From positions 37,409,180 to 37,473,179 of the forward strand of contig OX485808.1 of assembly GCA_950295325.1 (NCBI GenBank): DNA of 64,000 nucleotides, given 5' to 3'. The notes below the pieces were generated by a model. It did not search any database and was not told where the DNA came from. It saw only the letters and a list, made by a program, of their open reading frames with translations. This document shows, piece after piece, positions 1 to 12,000 of the stretch; the first letter of the stretch is position 1, and each line of letters begins with the position of its first letter. A program made the position numbers and the translations under genes. This DNA comes from Polytrichum commune (taxonomy: Eukaryota; Streptophyta; Polytrichopsida; Polytrichales; Polytrichaceae).

Positions 1-819
1 CAAAATAACATTGCAAGAAATAAGAATTAGAAACACTCATTCCTTCCCCTACTCCAATCTCCTTCTCCACAATCAAAACACACCACCCACAGCAAGATTT
101 TTGCAACAGTTGTGATTTTATTATGGACAGTCCTCAAAACCAACCGAGTCAAAAATCCTGGCCACAAATTACTCCAACCGCTCTTCAATTAGGGTGAACC
201 CCTTCAAAACCAAATGCTTCTACACAAAACAGACTCATGGTGAATTTGCACAATGAATACCCGTCAAGAATGATGCCAACAAGACTGAAGCTTCAGATTA
301 GGACCAATTGAAGCCAGAAAACTCAGCTCCCCACAACCAGTGACTCTTCAAAGCCCAATACTTTAAAAAAAACTCGAGAGTGACAGTGTCTGACTATGAA
401 TAAGAACCGCCGAGGTACCTTCAAAGTCCAACACCAATACTAGTTCAGTGCTTGAAGATGGTGGTCTGTGTTTCGATTGTTGGGGCGATGTTTTAGGGAT
501 GCGAAGGCCAGACAAGTACAGTCAAATTCTTGTTTAATTTGTAAAGGAGGTTGAGTTACAAGCTCAGTACGTACGTCTGCATGCATGCAAGGTGGCCAGT
601 GACAGCAATTGCCACCTCACGGTGGGCGTCAGGCCACGTGGCAGTGCATGGCACCCTCCTTGGTGTTTATTAATCTAAAGGCCAGGCCACCGTGGAGCCC
701 CTCGGAAATAAGCGGAGTAGGTGTGTGTGTGTGTGTGTATGTAGTTGGTGGTGAACCTTGAAAACTTCATGGGGTTCGAGCCATGAATGTCCACAAGAGA
801 TTTTCGGACATAACTAGTA
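1..819. other. gene-less stretch with GT microsatellite
   Basis: No reading frame here looks coding in any frame. A short GT microsatellite lies at about 719-739. No RNA gene or transposon end was recognised. Confidence 0.5.
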
Positions 820-1318
820 GGGCCACTTCACACACGAGCCAAGAGCCGTGACCATGAAATTGTGAGAGCCCAAACGAAGGTGTCCAAAGGCCGTCCCAAC
901 ACACCCCCAAAATCATGTAGTCTGGTCACGGACCCTCAAGTGTAGTGTGAAGTCGTATGTGACCGGGCCCTCAACCAAATGCTATTTCAGTGACTTTTTA
1001 TTCATGCGGGTCTTCATGTATGATAAAATAGAATAAATCAATGGTTGTGAGTGTTTGGAGTGCCATGGTCTTCCGATTTTGTGTTAAGCCTATCTCCAAG
1101 AGGTGGTTATTGAAAATAATCTAAGTGACCATGAAACATGATCCATTCGATGCCATGTAGGAATCCATGTAGACTTTACATCCATCTTGCATTCACATAC
1201 TCGGTTGGTCCCTCAAGCGTAGTGCGAAGTGAACTTGAACCAGCTCCGCCTTTTCCACCAATGAGAGTGCTTGAAGTGTACTAGTCATGGGCTCTCAGTC
1301 TCATGTGTGAAGTGACCC
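820..1318. mobile_element. Harbinger-like MITE, family H1, copy 1
   Basis: Terminal inverted repeats begin GGGCCACTTCACACACGAG on the left and, read from the other strand, GGGTCACTTCACACATGAG on the right. The flanks are GTA (817-819) and TTA (1319-1321), close to the TWA target duplication of PIF/Harbinger elements. It has no coding capacity. Related copies lie at 17778-18275 and 40691-41292, and the last has an exact TTA duplication. Superfamily assignment is inferred from terminus and target site only. Confidence 0.75.
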
Positions 1319-2930
1319 TTAATTGCTCAAGATCCTAGTGTTTCCAAGTCCAGCCAGTTACATGTTGACATTTTTTTTCCTTTATTAATTTGAGGGATAT
1401 CCTCTAAATTCCTCTAAAAACGATTGGTAATTTTTGCTGATGTCTCGACCTTCAATCGGTTATTTCTCAAACTCAACCGGTTCATCTGTAACTAGCAGTT
1501 GGTTCTCCCCATTCATTGGTTCGAGATGTACACTGGGTTTTGGGTGGGTCGGTCTCCATGTATAAGTTGCCCCTACATGACTCTTCCTCGGATAATAAGA
1601 AGAAGAACAATAACAACGAGGAATGGCGGCGACGATGATCTTAAAGAACTGATAAATTGGAAATATCTAAGTGACAAATTGAGTCCTTTGGACACATGGC
1701 AATAGGTTAAGAAAATAGACTATGAGGTAAGATGTCTTGGGCAAAGGGAGGTTGGTGAGGTTGAATATTGGGCAGTAAGTTAGTATTGTGGGTGGGTCCG
1801 TTCATGATCCTGTTAACGTGTTGGTGTTGGAGTCTCCAAAAGCATTGGAAACCTAGCACGTAGTTGACGTACATGTGTTGCCACTTTGCAGCGGCCAAAA
1901 GATATTCCTTGGTTTTGAGAGTACTATAATAATGTATGTTCAAATTGTAGCCGTTTATTCAGTCTAGTTATCCGTAACGTTTCCAGATCAAACTCCAGTT
2001 GAGTTGGCTAGAAGGTGGGTTTGTGATTGTAACCGTGAAGTCACTGATGTTTTATTAAGATATTAAGAGAGTGGTGATGGGTTATAACTTACCATAAACA
2101 TGCATTCTAGCTTGTCGTACGTCTAGGATCAATGGACTGACAACGTGGCCTTCGTAGAGGTTTGTTTGGGATTAATTGATGGTGGAGGGTCTCATAGGAA
2201 GATCCTATTTTAAACCCTAAGATTCTTCAATAGTACAGTAGCTTTTTGATTTTGAGAGACAAGGTCCAAGAAGTTTCATCTAACTTTCATAATTGAATAC
2301 TGACATACAATGAGCTCACGAGTTCTTAAGTAATCGAATTTTTTTTGGTCAAAGATAGACCGGTAAACTCCAAGTTTTATCTCTCTTTGAGAGACTTATA
2401 GATGACTATATTGATGATCTAAAGTTTTTTTTAAAAGGTGGTTTTTAGTATGTAGCTCAGTTGTTAGAAAGTACGAACGTACATAAAATATTTATAAAAC
2501 ATTTAAAGGCAAAATGTGGACATAAAATTTTGTATTTAAATACTGTCATAAATCATCTAAAATTCTAGAGAATTCCAAGAAAATACATCAATAAAAGTTC
2601 AATAAGCTCCATATGTGTTAACAATCAATTTGAAACTTCCATGGTGCACGTACCACTCAAAATTAAACAGCACAAAGGACATCATGTATGACTCTAGAAC
2701 TTGGGAGTAATGAATAAGGAGAACTGACAGCTACACTACTTTGTCTAATTTGCTTGGGTTGCCATTTGGAGTGACGCATTGCTATAACATTTTACTGAGA
2801 GAATCATTTTTTCCTCTTTTAAATAACACAAGTACAATGTTTATGGTATTTAGTGTCATGTACATTATTCATGAAGGGCTTAAACTAGATGCCAGGAGGT
2901 CTTAAAGTGTCACGTCGGCTAATTCCTAAT
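1319..2930. other. gene-less stretch
   Basis: Short open frames at 1499-1705 (+) and 1707-1943 (-) have no recognisable motif and no codon bias. The sequence turns AT-rich after about 2300. Nothing else is supported. Confidence 0.45.
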
Positions 2931-3834
2931 ATGATTCTAGTCGTCAACATAAGTAACTTCTTCAAGTGAAAAAATATTTGCATTATGACATTTAGAGTAG
3001 CACATTTAGATACTTTAGACGAAACTTTTGTGTTTTAGTATGCAAGGGGAAGATATCTTTTAGTGTACCAATGGCAAGCGTCATGTGTTTACATTTAGTA
3101 TGCAAGAGGAAGATTTTTCTTGAGCATACTAATGGCAAGTGTCATTTGTGTACAATTTTATTCAACCTGTAGACTATTGTGTAAAACAGGCATGCACCTC
3201 ATAACATTTATGAACATACTCATGCCAAGATATTAGTAAGCGCACTTGAACGCCAAGTGTCATGAGGTGACACTTATGGTGAAGTCATTGATCGTCAATG
3301 TAACCTAGCGTACGGGCAAGTGACACTATTACGCATGTGCCATTGAATACCATAAACGGTGTAGTTAGTATACACACTAGAGAATATGATATAACTTAGT
3401 TGGTAAGAAACAATAATGTCTGTGAAAATTTATAGCAACATGTAACTCTAAATTGTAACCCACACTAATTAGATAAAATAGTGTGGATACATATAAACCA
3501 GTTGAGTTTGACAAATAGTTTGAACACCCTATAGGTAAATATAATTCACACCATGAATTTATTTTATAGACTTTATTTTGTTTGTAAATTGTATCATTTG
3601 TCATAATCTTGGAATCTAGAGATAAATTAACGTTGATCCATAACAAAACAACATGAATACATTAATGGTACATGCAAATAAAAATAAACTAGTACCTAGC
3701 TGCAACACTATCTTGAAACAATCCAACATTATCTTGAAACTCGTAGTGACCACCCCAATCTTGCACACAATACCAAATCGTTGTTGAGTTATTGCTTCCA
3801 GTCACTATCTACTTGGCAACTCTCAATGATGTTG

Positions 3835-3837
<3 letters not shown>

Positions 3838-3889
<52 letters not shown>
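3838..3889. repeat. CT microsatellite
   Basis: An uninterrupted CT run of about 25 units lies in copy A. The matching run in copy B (about 19946-19978) is about 16 units, a length difference expected of slippage. Confidence 0.9.
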
Positions 3890-3892
<3 letters not shown>

Positions 3893-4982
3893 CAAGCTTG
3901 ACTCTTCCTCAAGTCTTTGACAAGTAGCCCCTTGCGGCCCCTCAAACCCTAGTAAGAATGCATTGCCCTAAGTATGTCCTAAACATGTTATTTGTGAAAA
4001 TGGCACATAAAAATGTCACATATGCCATTTTCTCAATTACAAGGAAGGTTGGCTCAAATTGGCCTTTGGAGATAGCTTTTGTCAGCTACATAAGTTTTTT
4101 TTTGCCAACTACAGCTTTTTCCAAAGTTCAAGTGCATTCCACAATACTAGAATATGAGTTGGCCTTGAAGAAAAAAATTGCCACATGTGAATGTGACATT
4201 TTCATGAATACTTTGTTCCTACCTTAAGTCCCCCTTTAAGGTGCCGTTTTCCGTAAATATCAGAATAAAATTTGATAAGTTATTATAAATCATGAGAACA
4301 AAAATAAAAAGTTTGGGGGGGGGGGGGGAAGGGGAGGGTTGAACATCATTGGTCATGTGATCTCAAATGTGTCACAAGGAGATTTTCCCTTAAAGTTTGA
4401 CCTTCAATACACCTAAGGTTTATCCATAGCCAACATCTAAATTCACCAACTTTTAGTCATTTGAGACAATTTCTCATCCAATCCAAAGACATTCATTGAA
4501 CCTTATATAAAATTTTCGTTCCTATTGTATTAATAAGATTCAAATATTACCTAAACTTTTCTTCAAACGCTCTTTTATATATAATATTGTATGGGTCACG
4601 TGATTCAAGCTATAGTATTTCCAAAAACTGCATTGTTTTTTTCTCTGTTGAACTACAAACACCCTATATTCTTTCTCACGTGGTTTCATAAAATTTTGAC
4701 AGTGACCTCTTTGTGTGCTTGAGTAATTGATTGTTGTAACTGGATTATTATTTGGATTTTGTATGAGTTGAAAACTTCAGGAACCTCATGGTCCCATGAG
4801 GTAATTTAGCCTAAAAGTGACACTTTAATAAAAAAATTGCTATCTCAAGCATGCTAAGTAACTTGGAACTTTAAATCTATACGTAGTCTACTTAAAAAAA
4901 TTCAAAAAACATACATTCATATGCAACCTATAGAAACTTGCAAATTTGTTTGAAGTAATGAGCCTTTTACTTGAGTCCACTA

Positions 4983-5392
4983 CACGGGGAGGTCACTCCA
5001 TTGTCAAGTTGAAAACCACGTGCGAACAAAAAAAATCTACTTTTTCTAAGTTGCATCAACAAAATGGGTCAAAATTTTATCAAAAAAATTTATGAGTACA
5101 TATACATGGTATCTATTACATAGTGAAAATTAATAACCAAATTTGATAATTTGTTTTTTCTAGAAAACATACCGTTTCTAACTAGAATGACGCAGAATTG
5201 AACTAAAACAATTACTAGAAAAATGGAGATGACTAAAAATTTCAAAAAAAATATACAAAAGATATTATCAATGGATATGTATATATAGAAAAAATGTCAT
5301 AATTTTTAAAATGATCTATGGCATATAATATAGGGGTAGCAAACTTTGTTCGCACGTGGTTTTCAACTTGACAATGGAGTGACCTCCCCGTG
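4983..5392. mobile_element. hAT-like MITE, family A, copy 1
   Basis: A 410-bp element with perfect 48-bp terminal inverted repeats (4983-5030 and 5345-5392) that start CACGGGGAGGTCACTCC. It is flanked by an exact 8-bp duplication GTCCACTA at 4975-4982 and 5393-5400. The paralogous site in copy B (GTCCACTA once, 21095-21102) is empty, so the ends are proven and the insertion came after the segmental duplication, unless B excised it cleanly. Each TIR holds a CACGTG G-box. There is no coding capacity. The 8-bp target site points to hAT; the termini are not the classic CAGGG. Confidence 0.92.
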
Positions 5393-5556
5393 GTCCACTA
5401 GGAGGATCCATTGATGTTGGATTGCTAGGTGAGGATCACCACAAAATCAACCTTATAGGGTGAGAGTCTTCTATTTAATGAAGGCCCAGTGATGAAAATG
5501 TATACCTTCTTACTTCTCATTTTGCAGTCTTTGGCATGTTGTTGCTTGAGGTTGAC

Positions 5557-6157
5557 CAAGGGCAGACTCGAGCTAAGATTTTGAACCGTTGGGGGGGGGG
5601 GGGGTGACCTCAGAATATGGAACATCCAATGTATATTTTATTTTCAAATTTCAACAGGTGGTCGAATTTGATTATTTATTGAGAAATTTGGACTCATTGA
5701 GCGGACATCCCCATAATGTTTTTTGATAATATCGTTAATATTCAAAGCTATGACAATGGTCGACTTTTCGATATAGATGGTCATCAGATCGACCATCCAA
5801 ACATCGCCAATAGTAAGCAGATGCTTGACCTTCCTTCAATGCACTCGTAGAAAACATTGCGAAAAAGAACCGTTGTCGATTTCCCATTGCGGTTCTTTTG
5901 ACAAGCCTGCTCTGCAGTCACTCAACGACTGCAGATTTGTTTTTGGTTTTACCAACTGAAATTTTAAGAATTTGGGGGCTTTTAATATACCGTTGGAAAG
6001 GTCTTGAAAGCACCTTCCAACGGTGTGTTACACGTCCCAATTTGTTTAACATTCCAGTCGCCAAACAATAAAGAAAAACATGTAGTCGTTTTGACATAGT
6101 TTTCTACTCCTGATGTCAGGGGGCTGAGCCCCCTAAGCCCCCTTGGCTCCGCCCCTA
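5557..6157. mobile_element. hAT-like MITE, family C, copy A
   Basis: A 601-bp element flanked by AGGTTGAC at 5549-5556 and 6158-6165. The right end reads GGCTCCGCCCCTA and the left end is its decayed complement. Near the right end GGGGGCTGAGCCCCC forms a palindrome. A G-run lies at about 5591-5606. The orthologous copy is at 30477-31078 in segment B, so insertion predates the duplication. The small open frame at 5777-5959 lies inside and is not a gene. Confidence 0.85.
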
Positions 6158-6723
6158 AGGTTGACGACACTCATCTTTTGAGCATTCTCGACGAATGTTG
6201 CATTTTCAAAATATATGAAGTCATAAAACTCTAGAGAACTTTCCATGATAAAAACTATCTGATAATTATCCATGAACTTTGACCTTCACAAACTAGACTT
6301 GATAGATCTGGTGTTTGCTCATCAACATCCACCATTACATATTCAAAGATTTCTTGAACTGCTTTGTGGACAAATGAAAACACTTATTTCACAAGTTGTC
6401 AGGAAAATGTAAAAAGCCATCGGGCTGGCAAAGAAACGGAGGGGCATCTCTCTTATACAAACACATCCCCAAAAGGAGAAGATGCCTAAGCATGTACACA
6501 ATGTTCAAGCTCACACGAGGCACTGATTTGACATTCCCAAAAAGACCAAGAATGAGATATAAGCATTTCTTCTGCCTAGCTATTGGATGCATGGATGTTA
6601 TACAAACATGCAGCAAGACTGGCAGTGATACGTGCCCTGTTCAAAGTCTTTCACAGAAACAAAATCAGCTTCTTATCATGAGGCTGATGCTACCCAAAGT
6701 TCACTTCCATATGAGATTCCACA
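6158..6723. other. gene-less stretch of copy A
   Basis: Overlapping frames on both strands (6389-6616 minus, 6396-6836 plus) are kept only partly in copy B (31311-31653) and resemble no family I know. The plus frame runs into the MITE at 6724, so its length here is accidental. Confidence 0.4.
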
Positions 6724-6887
6724 CACAAGGGCGATTTACAGCATTCCCTCTTGGCACACTTCCTTCTTGTGTGCGGGAAAAACTTAAGAATTCCCTTCAA
6801 AAGGAGGGAATTATGTCAAAGTGGGAATATCCATAGTGGGAAAACCATCCCTTTTCCCATGCGGGAATTTCTCAAATGCTCCTTGTG
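6724..6887. mobile_element. CACTA-like MITE present only in copy A
   Basis: A 164-bp element that starts CACAAGGGCGATTT and ends, read from the other strand, CACAAGGAGCATTT. It is flanked by a 3-bp duplication ACA (6721-6723 and 6888-6890). Copy B has the empty site, reading directly from GATTCCAC into AAAAGG at about 31641. The 3-bp target site and CAC termini suggest CACTA/EnSpm, but the element is too small to be sure. Confidence 0.75.
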
Positions 6888-6890
6888 ACA

Positions 6891-9015
6891 AAAGGTAAAG
6901 AAGGTTCCCTGTTGCCTCCATCGAGTCGCCGAGTTATCAAGCTAGAATTTCCTCATTGCTGAAAGCGTCTTCTGTGTATTGTAGAGCTTCCCCCTGGCAT
7001 GTGATGGAGATGCATCTTGGTCAGTACTCTGTTCCAGTAATTTTGGGTTTTTGATCAAATTCAGAGACTGAAATGCAAAGATTCACCACAACCATTCTGT
7101 ACACTAAAATTATGATTTAGTGTGGCCCACACTATTCGTCATCTACCCATACTAATTGTCTTGCAAGCACTGAGTGGCAACTAGAGAGGGTGTCATATGA
7201 CACTAGGCATGGTGGATGCACCACAGTAGATGTGCACAAAAAATCAAAGTAGGAATGCATTACATACAACCCGATGCATCTGGAGTCCATCCGATCACCA
7301 CTAACTCATTTGTCCAAAGGGATTCCAATTAATTGAATTTGCTTAGTACCATGGCAACCGTGATACAAATTAATTCATTCCACACTAAAAGTGCCACATT
7401 TCACAAAATTGTTGATGGAAACCTATGACAAAGTTGATGTGGCACAATATGACATTTCGACATGCAAAGTTGAACTTGCCATGGCATTACGGTTACCCGA
7501 ATCAATCCCTCCTCTTGTTGATATTTTCTACCTGCGCATCCTAGCTAAATGAATCTTTCTTTGGAGGAAGCTAAATCGGTTTAATCCATAAGTTGTTCCA
7601 AATTACCACTTTCTAGAAACATCATTGTGACATGTATCAAGGGTTGGCCACATGGCTTGGGCTTCCATAGCCCAGACAACCCTTGAAGGACCTACAGTGA
7701 AACAATAAAAAATAAAAAATAAAAAGTAGAACATTCTAGTAAAAGTTGTTTTATTATTTGGTAAAACACATGCAATGTGTTTATTAATTTGTAGTAAAAC
7801 ATAATCTACGTTCTTATTGCATTTTGCAGCTTGCACAGTGGCTTGCCTTGGTTGTAGCCACATTTTTTGGTGTGTTATACAGCTTGCCTGACTGTCCCGC
7901 CTCTCCATTAGTTAAAAATTGTTGCAGGGTAACAAAGCTAGGCCATGTGCCTAACCCTTCAACCTATGCATGGCTACTTTGGCCCACCAACCTAGGTTAA
8001 CAAACTAGAAAGATGATTATTTATAGCTCAGGTTCACTCTTTCAACATGTTAATTTAAACTAAGAAACTTGGGTGATTTTACACATAAGCTCTCAAACTG
8101 GTCTTTTAGCCAACTCACCTGTACTTTGATCTGGGAACTTTACAGAAAACTTCAATGCATCGAAACATTCAAGGAACACTTTCAGATCATTTTTTGGACC
8201 TTTGCTGGATTTCAAGTCCAGTACTCTCAACTATTGTGTTGCGAAGTTGCATGTGATCTTGTCCTAATGTGTTATTGATAGGCTCCTGATGGTGCAAACT
8301 CTCCAGCCCATTGTGGGTCTTGTCAAATCACCAGATGTTACAATTCGCATTTGTCAAAGTATTGCGTCCTGCCACAAAAGGGTTGCCCTGGTGGCTTTCA
8401 ACGATAATTAAATAGCTTCAGAAAACAATTCAATTGAAGACTTCAACCAATTGCAAGCAATTGAGGGCCTACATACCTCCACCTTTGGATTGCTTGTCCA
8501 GCTTTAAGAATCTAATGGGATCTTGTCAAAAGGATAAGTCTGTGGCCGGGATAAGTATGTGGACTTGCTGAAAAAGGCCCAAAAAACCTTTGGTAGCTAG
8601 AGAGTTGATGATGACAAGTGCAATCGATCCACATTTAATACTTCCGAGAAAGATGAAGCTTTGCTTGGATCTGTCTAAGCATCAACACATGAGTACTCAT
8701 CCTTTCAAGGCCCCACCTCTTACCTTAATCTCCATTCTTTTTTCTTCAACAAGTGTCAGAAGTTGTGTCTGTCCCGAAATCTGGCCATCACAATTGGATA
8801 GTCTCTATATTGCCTTGTAGCCTTTGAACATCAGACGACTTCAGAATAGGGAGAAATTGGTAGTTGCATATTGTGCATTGCGCATTGAAAATTCCAATTC
8901 AATGCAAACGGTTGGGCGGCAAACCCTGAACACTACCATCTCCAACATCAGATTACCTTGTCCAGTTTGGGTATTCTACCTACCTTCTATGCAAGAAATA
9001 ACCCATTTACAATGA
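6891..9015. other. gene-less stretch 3' of WAKL gene 1
   Basis: The stretch holds several short open frames (7603-7908 minus; 8069-8278, 8590-8820 and 8824-9015 plus). Copy B (31643-33767) retains most of them, but recent duplication alone explains that. A cysteine-bearing run at about 8283-8410 (plus) is closed by stops on both sides and was not assigned. This may hold the 3' UTR of the WAKL gene just past its stop codon; no clear polyadenylation signal was seen. Confidence 0.4.
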
Positions 9016-12000
9016 TTATCTAGCATTGACATCAGGAGCCATCGGTTTGATATTCCCTGAAATTACTAGTGGATCATTACTTGAAGCACAACTCGAGTTG
9101 GTGTACGCGGTAGAATTTGTATCAAATCCATCAAGAATGGGAAGCATTTCTAGCTCTCCAGGTTCAAAGCTATCGACATCACTCCAATCTCTCGCCCGTT
9201 GTGGAACTCCTTTGATAGCGAGAAGCTCGCTAACTACTTCTTTCATCGAGGGGCGGTCATGCCGCTGGTTTGCCAAACATCTGGAGGAAAGCTCCGCGAC
9301 ACCCTGAATCTCTTGTAGCATCTGTGTGCAATTCGACTCGTCTTTGTCGACCAGCTTCGGATCCATGATGGCCTCCACGTTCCCCATACGGACGAAGGGC
9401 AACACCATGGCCGTCAGATTGATGTCTTTCGAGTCTCGCTCAAAGTCAAGTGGCTTCAATGAGGTGATGAGTTCTAGCAACACCACCCCAAAGCTGTACA
9501 CATCGCTCTTCTCGGTGAGCTGATAGCTGTGGAAGTACTCGGGATCTAAATAGCCGGGTGTCCCTTGCACCGCAGTCGAGACATGGGTCGCGTCCGGCTT
9601 CACAAGCCTGGAGATCCCAAAGTCGGAAACTTTCACAACGTACTTGTCGTCCAATAAGATGTTGGATGTCTTTACATCTCTATGGTAAATCGGCGGATAT
9701 GCAGCAGAATGGAGGTACCTGCAATTAAATCCAGGCACAAGTCTAAACTTCAGGAGAATCCTCACGGAACACAAAGCAAGGACTGTTGACTAGATATCCA
9801 ACTGTTTTTCGCTGCCATGTGATCATATGTGAACCTCCAGAAGCCCATCCCAGATTCATAGCACCCTCCGTCCAGGTCAGTTTCTAAAACAAACTGGTAT
9901 ACCAACTAGAAAGCCGGTATTAAATAGCCCAAGACCACTCTTGAAGCATGTGAATCTTAGCCTTAAGAAAATCTTGGGTGACGTTATGAAATCACTCTCA
10001 AACTCACCAGGAGTTTGATCCCCAAAACTTTACGGATAACACTAATGTCCAAGAAGCAAAAGAAGTTATTGATATATATGTATGAACGGATGCTTTTAGC
10101 TCTTTATCAACCACGCAGTTACTCCAGCATTAGTCTTATCTTTTAAATGTCAATTTGTGCTACAGTCTGCATTCCAAAATTAAAAATCGTTTCAACAAAG
10201 GAGTGTTGAAACTGGACCTTATAGGGGGTACAATTTCAATGGTTTCTACGCATTACTTGACTCCTCGTCAATAAAGATATAAGGACATCGAGTTCGACTT
10301 ACGCTAAAGCATCCGCCGTCTCTATTGCGATTTGCAACCGCTTCTCCCACCCCAAGTGCAACTCGGAGCGTTGGCCTTGCAAATGCTCCAGCAGATTTCC
10401 ATTTGGCACGTACTCGTAAACGAGCATGGGAACCTCAGTCTCCAAGCAACACCCATGCAACCTAACCAAGTTGCGATGATTCACTTGCGACAAAACTGAC
10501 ACCTCGTTCACAAACTGCTGCGACCCGCTAGTGTCCACGTGGTTCGTCTTCTTGATAGCAACCTCCATCCCGTTGTCGAGCGTCCCTCTGTACACCGTGC
10601 CAAACCCACCCTCTCCCAGTATCCTTTCGGCCGCAAAGTTTTTGGTCGCCTTCTCGAGCTCTCTAAGACTGTACAATGTCGCCGTTTTCCCGTGCGAGTA
10701 GGAGGAGAAGAAGTCCTTCATGTTCCCTAGGGCCTCCAAATTTCGACGCTCAAAACGTTTCACTTTGCGGCGTTTCTGTACACAGCAGATGGTGATAAGG
10801 ACTCCCACAGCTATAGTCACGAAACTCGTGCCTACAACACCTGCACATAAACAAAAACTTATCCTCAATTCATAATGGTTATATGCTTTGAGCATCACCA
10901 AAGTATATGGCCATCCAGATCAACATCTCACACCAATATTAAATTTTGGCCAGTACTGTCAAATGATGAATGAACTCCCCATGCTTGGTTTGGATATATC
11001 AAGCAGAATTATGTGCAAGATTGACAAATGAACTAACAAACATTGCCAATTAAATTATAGGTAACATTTAATTAATTGTTGGTGTGCAATCCTACCTGCT
11101 ATAATTGCCACCTTGCTATTCGTTGCCGGGGTGGGGGCTGCATTTGCAGTGCACCGACTTCCATTGACAAAGCCATCACCCTTGAATCCCGCATTACAAG
11201 AGCAGTTATAAGCTCCTGGAGTGTTGGTGCAGGTTGCATTTGATGCACAAGAGTTCAATGATGGACTTGCACATTCATCAATGTCTGCAAGTAGCCAATG
11301 CCAAACTTATGAGCTCGCCACAATTGCCCAGGAGTAATGAAGTACTCCTGCAATGGTCCTCGAATTTTGAAAACCGCCCGTAGACCGGAAACTCACAAAT
11401 ACATAAGTTCTTCCCAGTCAATTGGTGTTTTTGTACATTTCAATGAAATTACATAAGATTGCTGAGGGCAGTTTTTTTTAGTGTACCTGTGCATCCAGTG
11501 GCGTTGAAACGAGTCCCATTAGCATAGCCATTACCAGTAAAGCCGGCAGGGCAGCTGCAAGTATAATTTCCAACGGTGTTGGTGCAGATTGCATACGGTG
11601 AGGAACAAGTATTCAATGTTGCATTGTTGCATTCGTTGACATCTACAGATATGCACAGGGCACTACGTCAAAGATGACCCCTTCAGGCAATTGAAAATTA
11701 CTAGCCGATCATTAAAAGTGCGCCCCCAATGGGTCATGCGGGGAATCTGGACCTTGAAACGGAGGACCTGACCTAATTTTGTAACTTGTCAATGTGATGC
11801 ACTCAACATCAGGAGAAAGTGTTGAATTTAATCTAATTCAGACATGGAGGAGGTCCTAGAATGGTTTGCTGCATTTGACAAGATGTGATCTTTCTGAAAC
11901 ATTTTACTTCATTCACAGGCAGTACGGTTGTTGAAATCAATCACAGTCTACAGATGTGCAGCTCTAGTTGGATCTTTACAGAAAGTGAAAAAAGATTCCA

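Noticed and set aside
5777-5959. 60-codon frame repeated at 30698-30970
   Set aside because: It lies wholly within the family C MITE and has no known domain.
9026-9523. plus-strand frames over WAKL exon 5 (also 33799-34275)
   Set aside because: They are shadows of the kinase exon, which carries HRDVK, DFG and GTPGY on the other strand.
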